Part shown: positions 58,219 to 64,000 of the stretch, in pieces
Layout of the letters: the number at the start of each line of letters is the position of its first letter
How positions within the stretch are numbered: position 1 is the first letter of the stretch
NCBI GenBank assembly: GCA_002397315.1
Contig: DHAE01000025.1
Location: 189,903-253,902 of the forward strand
DNA length: 64,000 nucleotides
Direction: 5' to 3'
From: Comamonadaceae bacterium UBA4962
GTDB lineage: Bacteria; Pseudomonadota; Gammaproteobacteria; Burkholderiales; Burkholderiaceae_C
Made by a program: the position numbers and the translations under genes
Notes under the pieces: generated by a model
Database searches by the model: none
Told to the model about the DNA's origin: nothing
What the model saw: only the letters and a program-made list of their open reading frames with translations

Positions 58219-61200
58219 ATGAAGCCGCATGCCTACATTCCTGGTCGACCTCTATTTCGCAAGCAGCGAGCTACGGGACTCAGCGGTCTCGCGCAGCATG
58301 GTCCCGGTGTAGACATGCCCGGTGGCGATGGCGTGGAATCCGTCGAGACGGTCTATTTCCGACGCAAGTTGCGCATCCTTGACGAGCTTTCGGAACGTGA
58401 GGTCCTAGACTCGAACCTGTTGGGCCTCGATCGATCCGTAGTCATTCTCGGCGAGCCAGGCATGGGTAAAAGCGAGCTCATTGGCGAACTTGGTCGAGCG
58501 AGCGGCGTGGCGCCAGTGTCTGCCCCAAGGTTCATGCTGAGCAGTAGTCCAGGGAACTTTGTGACCTCGGGATGCCCGTTGCTGATCGATGGCTTAGACG
58601 AAGCGATCGCGCGCGACGAAAATGATGCGTTAGACCGAGTTCTCGCTCAGCTTGAACATGCTGGCTGCCCAAGGTTCGTCCTTTCATGCCGCTCTCGGGA
58701 GTGGCAATCGCGTTCACTCCGCAGCTTCAAGGAGATCTACGGAGACGAGCCACTTGTGGTCTCGATCAAGGAGTTCACGCGCGAAGAGGCCAGCGCGTTC
58801 TGGTCCTCGCGCGGTTTCACGAGCTCCGTCGACCCCGTCTTGGACGGGTTGGACGAGCAAGGCCTTTCGGACCTGTACCGAAATCCGTTGACACTTGGCC
58901 TTCTTGGCCGCGTCGCCGACAGCGGGAAGTCACGGCCCACTACCCGTGCCGAGCTCTTCGAACACGTCTGCGAGCTGATTTGGCGTGAGGAGAACGATGC
59001 TCGCCAGAGCACGCAATTGGCGCAGATTAATCAAGAGCAGGCCCTTTCGTCGGCTGGCGCATGCATGGCGGCAATGATCTTCGGCGGCGTCGATGCGATC
59101 AGGTTGGGCGGGATCGTCGAACGTCAGGATGGCGAGGTATGGATCGGCGACTTGGAGAATCTGACCGGGGGCGCCCACGTGCGCTCAGTCGTATCTTCCA
59201 AGCTTTTTAAAAGTGTGGGGGTTGGCCGCGCCGCGCCCATTCACCGCGTCATCGCAGAATTTCTGGGCGCTCGGTGGCTTGCCGCTCAAGCGACTACCAG
59301 TCTCAGCAGGCGTCGCCTTCTCGCACAGTTTCACGGCGGCGGCGCGGTTCCATCTAGCTTGCGAGGTCTGCACGCTTGGCTCGCGTTCCATAGTCCCTAT
59401 CTCAGGGCGCAAGTCATAGCAGCCGACCCCTTCGGCCTGCTTCGCTACGGAGAGACGTCCCTTCTTGATGCAGCTCAGGCTGCAGCCCTGCTCAACGCTC
59501 TTGAGCGATTGGCGCGCGCGGACCCGAATTTCCGCGCGCAAGATTGGAGTGCCCGCTCGGCGAAAGGGCTTGCCCATCCTTCTCTCACGCTTCGCATTAC
59601 TGCAATCCTGGCGGACGCGGGATCGAACTTCCACCTTCGAACCTTATTACTGGAGGCGATCAAGGACACGCCGCTCGCCTTGTCCCTTTCTGCGGTACTT
59701 GAGTCACTCGTCTTCAATGAAGCGCGCTACTACGGCGAACGCAAGGATGCTTGGGAAGCGCTTTCTGCGCACCGCGGGCGATCGGACTGGCATATTGCTG
59801 CGCAAAAGCTGGTGGACCAAGCCAGCGAAGACTCGGCGCGGCTTGCAAGCCGAGTCATCGAGATGCTCGGCTACGACGTGGCCGACGATCTCCTCGCTTC
59901 AGCGCTGCTGGCGGAGATCGGCCTTCAGTTGTCGCAGCTCCCTCGCACGAGCGAACGCCAACCCATCAAGATCCACTGTTTCGAAGCGGTCGTTTCCGGG
60001 CTGACCCCTTCACGCGCGAAGCTGCTGCTGAGAAACATTGCGTCGCGCGTTCCGCCGCGGGCGATCGAAGACTATGCCTCTGAGCGCGACCTCTCCGAAC
60101 TCCTCGCGCAGTTGCTCCTGCGAGCGCTGCGAGGCGGCGCCGTCGAACTCAGGGAAGCGCCGTCCGTTTGGGCTTGGCTCGGCCTTATCAACGAGCGGTC
60201 CTGCGCCGACGAGAAAGCTCTAGAGCAAATACGTGACGCGCTCGCGGAGCGCGACGCGTTACGGCACCGAATCCAGCGATATGGGATGTGGACCGCGCTT
60301 AAATCGAAAACGCTATGGCAGGCGGAGTACCTTATGCACTCGCGAGCCATTGGTCTTGCCGGTAATGCGGACGACGTCGCCTACTTTTTGCGTGAGCTGG
60401 CCGCAAAGCGATCGCGATCGCGACGCACGAGGTCCCATTGGAGCGATCTTGTCTTGCTAGGTGTCAGGACCGGAAAGGACAATGAGGAAGTGCTGGCGGC
60501 GGCTCAGGCCTTCCCAGCTTTCGGGCTCAAGGAACGCGCGGCCATTCGCCGCGCCACACATCCGTCAAAGCCTCTTTGGAAGATTCGTCAGGAGGCGGAA
60601 AAAACAGCACGACACGCGCGCAACGAGGCAGATCATCAACAAGCGATCGCCCATTTCACAGCGATCGAGCAGAAGATCAAGGCTGGGGACCTTGACGCGA
60701 CAGTCCACGCTGCGAAGTTTTACCTGGGAGTTCAGATCACCGCGGGGACCCGGGAGAAGATTCCGCCGGAGGAGCGGTTGGTCGCAATCTTCAACGAGCA
60801 ACTCGCGAAAAGTTTCAGCCTCGGCTTCGAGGCGACGCTTCATAAGTCGGATTTACCCACTACGCAAGAGATCGCGGCCAGTCACCTGGAAGGGAAAATT
60901 TGGCACGTTGCCTATCCGCTGGTAGCTGGCTTATTCCAAAGACATCGCAGTGGCCAAGGGTTCTCGGGGGTATCTACCGACACGCTGAAAAAGGCGCTTC
61001 TCATCTGCATGCAGCAGCGCGGGCTTTTCAGAGATGACGACAACGACCATCTGCGCGTTGCGCTCGAAGAGGTGGCCGCGCCGCAACTTGCCGACAAGCG
61101 CGCCCTGCTGCGCTTTTGGATTGAGCCGTATTTCAATGCCCGCTTGTCGCCGCATCATGAGCTTAGGGTAATTAAGCATGTGCCGTTGTGGACCGACGCC

Positions 61201-62373
61201 CTGGCATCGGTTGCACGCGAATGGCTTCTCGGTTACCCAGAGATGCTAGTGGACGCCGAAATGGACCTTGTAGATACGCTGAGTCACGCGGAGGGGGCAT
61301 GCGCGATCGTCGAAGTTGCCAAGGCTCGCGACGGGACCATCTACAGGGACGACGAAAAGTCGCTTGCTTGGCTTGCGATCAACATGGCGTATCGGTTTGA
61401 AAAAGTCCGTCCTGAGCTGGTGAACGTCTGCCGTGACCATCCTCAGTTCCTATGGCATTTGCGTGACCGGCTGCAGACGGAGCGAGGGGACCTTATCGAC
61501 GCTGACCTTGGGATCTTCGCTTGGATCATCTCCGAATTCCGGAGCGTATTTCCCCACACTGTCATCACGGGTCTCAGCAGTGGCGATAGAAACGCGTTCG
61601 ACGCGACGGACTTCCTTGTCAATTTGGCCTCCACAATCGCGGGCAAGACATCGGATCAGGCCGCCGAGCTTATGGCGAAGCTCGTGGCGATGCCGAACGA
61701 CACCTACTCCGACTCATTCCGGCACTTGGCCGCCGAGCAGTCGCAGAAGCGAGCCGAGGAGAGCTTCGCGCCACTCCTGCCAGCCGAGCTTTCCGCCATT
61801 TTGACTTCGGGGGCGCCCTCTAATATTGACGATCTGCGTTCTGTGATCGGGGAGGAACTGGTCGAAGCGCAGAAGGTCTTGTTGGGCGATGAACTAGACC
61901 AAGTTCGAGACTTCTGGACCGATGAGAACATCCCTCGTGATGAGAACCGCTGCCGCGACCGTCTTGCGGCTCTCATCCAAGGTCCACTATTTGACTCCTA
62001 TAGCGTTAACCGCCTAACCGAGGCGGACATGCCCCAATCGAAACGGGCTGATCTAGCTTTCGCGCGTGGTCTCAAGCAACTGCCTATGGAGGTTAAAGGC
62101 CAATGGCATCACGATGTCTGGGATGCGGTTAATTCGCAATTGGCGTCGCAATACCTGATCGATTGGCGCTCGGAGGGCCGTGGAATTTATTGCGTCCTGT
62201 GGTTTGGCGACGTGCCCTCCGCCACCGGTCGGCGGCTGAAACCGGCCCCCTCCGGTGTCGCTTACCCCTTGTCCCCAGAGCAGATGCGTGAGGCGATCAT
62301 TGCTCTCATCCCGGAGACGCGCCGGTCCTTCATTGATGTGTTCGTCCTTGATCTGTCCTCGGGTAAGAGGTGA
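58219..62373 (+). CDS. NACHT/STAND-like NTPase with C-terminal PD-(D/E)XK nuclease (candidate defence protein)
   Basis: 1384 residues, no family I can name. Residues about 65-330 form a P-loop NTPase: Walker A GEPGMGKS (78-85), Walker B LLIDGLDE (121-128, the NACHT-type DGLDE), a sensor-like LSCRSREW (155-162), RNPLTLGLL (221-229) and a closing HRVIAEFLGARWLA segment. About 340-1230 looks like long helical repeats. The C-terminal 130 residues carry a nuclease motif: Asp1278 (KRADLAF), Glu1291-x-Lys1293 (PMEVKGQWH), Gln1307 and a hydrophobic strand IYCVLWFG. Sensor NTPase plus nuclease effector in one chain is typical of antiphage proteins. GC is much lower than the flanks. The start is uncertain: GTG 58204, ATG 58219 or ATG 58315; none has a good ribosome-binding site. 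Confidence 0.8.
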   Translation: MKPHAYIPGRPLFRKQRATGLSGLAQHGPGVDMPGGDGVESVETVYFRRKLRILDELSEREVLDSNLLGLDRSVVILGEPGMGKSELIGELGRASGVAPVSAPRFMLSSSPGNFVTSGCPLLIDGLDEAIARDENDALDRVLAQLEHAGCPRFVLSCRSREWQSRSLRSFKEIYGDEPLVVSIKEFTREEASAFWSSRGFTSSVDPVLDGLDEQGLSDLYRNPLTLGLLGRVADSGKSRPTTRAELFEHVCELIWREENDARQSTQLAQINQEQALSSAGACMAAMIFGGVDAIRLGGIVERQDGEVWIGDLENLTGGAHVRSVVSSKLFKSVGVGRAAPIHRVIAEFLGARWLAAQATTSLSRRRLLAQFHGGGAVPSSLRGLHAWLAFHSPYLRAQVIAADPFGLLRYGETSLLDAAQAAALLNALERLARADPNFRAQDWSARSAKGLAHPSLTLRITAILADAGSNFHLRTLLLEAIKDTPLALSLSAVLESLVFNEARYYGERKDAWEALSAHRGRSDWHIAAQKLVDQASEDSARLASRVIEMLGYDVADDLLASALLAEIGLQLSQLPRTSERQPIKIHCFEAVVSGLTPSRAKLLLRNIASRVPPRAIEDYASERDLSELLAQLLLRALRGGAVELREAPSVWAWLGLINERSCADEKALEQIRDALAERDALRHRIQRYGMWTALKSKTLWQAEYLMHSRAIGLAGNADDVAYFLRELAAKRSRSRRTRSHWSDLVLLGVRTGKDNEEVLAAAQAFPAFGLKERAAIRRATHPSKPLWKIRQEAEKTARHARNEADHQQAIAHFTAIEQKIKAGDLDATVHAAKFYLGVQITAGTREKIPPEERLVAIFNEQLAKSFSLGFEATLHKSDLPTTQEIAASHLEGKIWHVAYPLVAGLFQRHRSGQGFSGVSTDTLKKALLICMQQRGLFRDDDNDHLRVALEEVAAPQLADKRALLRFWIEPYFNARLSPHHELRVIKHVPLWTDALASVAREWLLGYPEMLVDAEMDLVDTLSHAEGACAIVEVAKARDGTIYRDDEKSLAWLAINMAYRFEKVRPELVNVCRDHPQFLWHLRDRLQTERGDLIDADLGIFAWIISEFRSVFPHTVITGLSSGDRNAFDATDFLVNLASTIAGKTSDQAAELMAKLVAMPNDTYSDSFRHLAAEQSQKRAEESFAPLLPAELSAILTSGAPSNIDDLRSVIGEELVEAQKVLLGDELDQVRDFWTDENIPRDENRCRDRLAALIQGPLFDSYSVNRLTEADMPQSKRADLAFARGLKQLPMEVKGQWHHDVWDAVNSQLASQYLIDWRSEGRGIYCVLWFGDVPSATGRRLKPAPSGVAYPLSPEQMREAIIALIPETRRSFIDVFVLDLSSGKR

Positions 62374-62733
62374 ATCGCGCTGGGGTACTCTGAGCTACTC
62401 GATCATGTCGCACGCAAGTCGTCGACCGCGTCCCCACTCGGTCCGCCATGGTCTAGCGGCTGTGGACGAAGGCGCGTCAGTCGCTCAAACTTACGTTCCC
62501 AAGCGACCTGTGATTGCCATTGCAGGCGTTCAGGGCCTTAAGTGACTGTGTCCAGGGTGATGCCGCCTCGCCAAGATTGGTTCTTCAGCGATTGCTGTCG
62601 ACCGCGGGTAAGGCTCCGGTGGCGGGTATAGCCAGGATGCCTCCAAGCTCGCATGCGCTATCGTGGCCAGCACAGCGCCGCTGAAGCTGAAAGAAAGCCA
62701 GTCGCCCAGCACAGCCGTGCCCGCCGAGACGCA
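62374..62733. other. Gene-free stretch right of the NTPase-nuclease gene
   Basis: 360 bases of intermediate composition between the foreign gene and the convergent diguanylate cyclase. No frame with coding character, integrase fragment, tRNA or clear terminator was seen. Confidence 0.5.
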
Positions 62734-63906
62734 TCAGTGCGTCCACCCTGCCAGAGTCGCCACAACAATCTCCATCCGATCCCGCCCCTGCCGCTTCGAC
62801 GCATACAGCGCCTCATCCGCCCGCTTGAGCCAATGCGACAGCTCGGCGTCAGCCTGGTCGAACAAGGTCGCCCCGATGCTGAGCGACACGGGCTCCGGCG
62901 TCGCGAACATCGTGCTCGCCTGCTGGGCGAACGCCTCGCGCAATTCCCGGCCCAGGGCCTGCGTGGCAGGGGCCGACGCGTCGCGCAGCAGGATCACGAA
63001 CTCGTCCCCGCCCAGGCGTGCGGCCAGCGCGCCGCTGGGCAGCGTGCTGCGGATCAGGTCGCTGAGCGTGATGAGCAGGCGGTCGCCGGCATCGTGGCCG
63101 TGCAGGTCGTTGACCTGTTTGAAATTGTCGATGTCCATCAACAGCAGGGCGCACGGGCTGGCCGGGGAGGCCCGCGCCAGCAGTGCCGGGGCGCGCAGGT
63201 AGAGCGCGCGGCGGTTGTCCAGGCCGGTGAGGGGGTCGCGTGCGGCGATCTGGGCCATGCGTTCCTCTCGGCGGTGGCGCTCGGTGCCGGTCATGGACAT
63301 GGCGAGCAGCATGATCGCCATCACGCCTTCCACCAGCGATACCTGGATGACCACGCCCCGGAAGCTGGCCAGGTGGATGGATGCGTCGAGCGCCACCGCC
63401 GAAGCGGCCTTGGCCAGATAGAACAGGCCGTGCGCCCACAGGACGAAGCGCAGCTGTGTCGCGCCCACGCTCAAAACGCCGCCGCCCTGCGGGCGCAGCA
63501 GCAGGCCGGCACGCAAGGTGATGGCGGCGACGAGCAGCGATTGCACGCCCAGCATCGTTTTGGACCACCAGGGCCCCTCGGGCACCCACAGCATCGCCAG
63601 CCACACGGCGGCCAGCAGCCACCACCCGGCGCGCGACAGCCGGGCGCGCCTGAACGCGGCAACGCCGGCCAGGAACAGCACGTGGGCGACGATCAGCAAG
63701 CCGTTGGAGAACCAGATGCCCACGAACACGAAGCCGCTGGAGCGCAGCAGGGCGAGCGCGCTGCCGACGGCGATGACGGCGAACCCCGCGCTCCAGAGCA
63801 GCAGCGAACGCTCGCGCACGCTGTTCCATTCCGAGGCCAGGTACAGCGCAGAGGCGGTGGCCAGGGCAGCGGTGATGACGAGCAGGGTGAAGGGATCGAG
63901 AACCAT
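62734..63906 (-). CDS. Membrane diguanylate cyclase (GGDEF)
   Basis: 390 residues. Six or seven membrane helices fill residues about 1-205 (FTLLVITAALATASALYLAS, VEGVMAIMLLAMSMTG), followed by a GGDEF domain (about 215-385): ARDPLTGLDNRRAL, LLLMDIDNFKQVNDLHGHDAG and an intact GGDEF motif (AARLGGDEFVILL). There is no obvious RxxD inhibitory site before it (TLPSGALAARLGGDEF). It makes c-di-GMP, opposing the EAL protein at 23917. An ATG at 63921 adds five residues. Confidence 0.92.
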   Translation of the reverse strand: MVLDPFTLLVITAALATASALYLASEWNSVRERSLLLWSAGFAVIAVGSALALLRSSGFVFVGIWFSNGLLIVAHVLFLAGVAAFRRARLSRAGWWLLAAVWLAMLWVPEGPWWSKTMLGVQSLLVAAITLRAGLLLRPQGGGVLSVGATQLRFVLWAHGLFYLAKAASAVALDASIHLASFRGVVIQVSLVEGVMAIMLLAMSMTGTERHRREERMAQIAARDPLTGLDNRRALYLRAPALLARASPASPCALLLMDIDNFKQVNDLHGHDAGDRLLITLSDLIRSTLPSGALAARLGGDEFVILLRDASAPATQALGRELREAFAQQASTMFATPEPVSLSIGATLFDQADAELSHWLKRADEALYASKRQGRDRMEIVVATLAGWTH

Positions 63907-64000
63907 GGACGGTGAACGCATGGAGGCGGTATCCGCACCGGCAGGCAGGGACGTGCTGGGACGGGCCCTGATCGGCGCGTTCCCCCAGACGTCGGATACC

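Noticed and set aside
57867..62733. Attachment-site direct repeats around the NTPase-nuclease island
   Set aside because: Only the eight-base CGCTGGGG is shared near both edges, expected by chance.

Overview
The window is about 64 kb of high-GC (roughly 70% by eye) betaproteobacterial chromosome. Gene content and order (rpsD-rpoA-rplQ, rsmI/yraN/diaA/dolP-like cluster, pilT/pilU, tripartite-tricarboxylate Bug protein, DUF3567) and protein style point to the Comamonadaceae, most likely Acidovorax or Paracidovorax. This assignment is inference from recognition; no search was run.

Layout. 1-2090: end of the alpha ribosomal-protein operon (rpsD partial, rpoA, rplQ), an initiator tRNA and a strong terminator. 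2222-3514: a lower-GC gene for a secreted D-glucuronyl C5-epimerase-like protein. 3861-8963: YegD-type Hsp70, rsmI, a YraN nuclease-fold protein, a DiaA-like SIS protein, a BON-domain lipoprotein and a beta-hydroxyacid dehydrogenase. 9046-12762: twitching-motility ATPases pilU and pilT with a cyclic-nucleotide-binding protein between them, then the PLP-binding YggS protein. 12885-16891: threonine aldolase, a class V aminotransferase and a DUF445 membrane protein. 16922-19250: a tandem pair of paralogous small regulators and a divergent unknown protein. 19302-25902: glcD, a receiver/GAF pair, a LysR regulator, purU and a PAS-GGDEF-EAL protein. 26127-27492: an apparent Mg2+-response locus (proline-rich leader peptide, MgtE_N-like protein, MgtC-like membrane protein).

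28373-48891 is an anaerobic nitrate-respiration region: a ChaN-like lipoprotein, narX and narL, two NarK transporters, narGHJI, a parvulin-type prolyl isomerase, a beta-carbonic anhydrase, an oxygen-independent class II (B12) ribonucleotide reductase carrying an intein, and molybdate uptake genes modABC that would supply molybdenum for the NarG cofactor. An FNR box lies exactly where a class II activator site should be for narX, and a ModE-like palindrome overlaps the predicted modA start.

48978-57866: VOC protein, hemerythrin, DUF3567, DUF3108, an IclR regulator divergent from a fumarylacetoacetase-family hydrolase, a TraB/GumN protein, a Bug-type binding protein, a LysE exporter and a DJ-1/PfpI protein. 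58219-62373 is a single, clearly lower-GC, 1384-residue gene. It encodes a NACHT/STAND-like P-loop NTPase, a long helical region and a C-terminal PD-(D/E)XK nuclease, and is flanked by about 350 bases of gene-free sequence on each side. It is the best candidate for an undescribed (probably antiphage) system. The window ends with a membrane diguanylate cyclase.

Other non-coding structure: two 110-bp copies (about 85% identical by eye, opposite orientation) of a palindrome-ended repeat, each between convergent genes; hairpin repeats beginning CCCCCCTGAG; and several terminators and operators.
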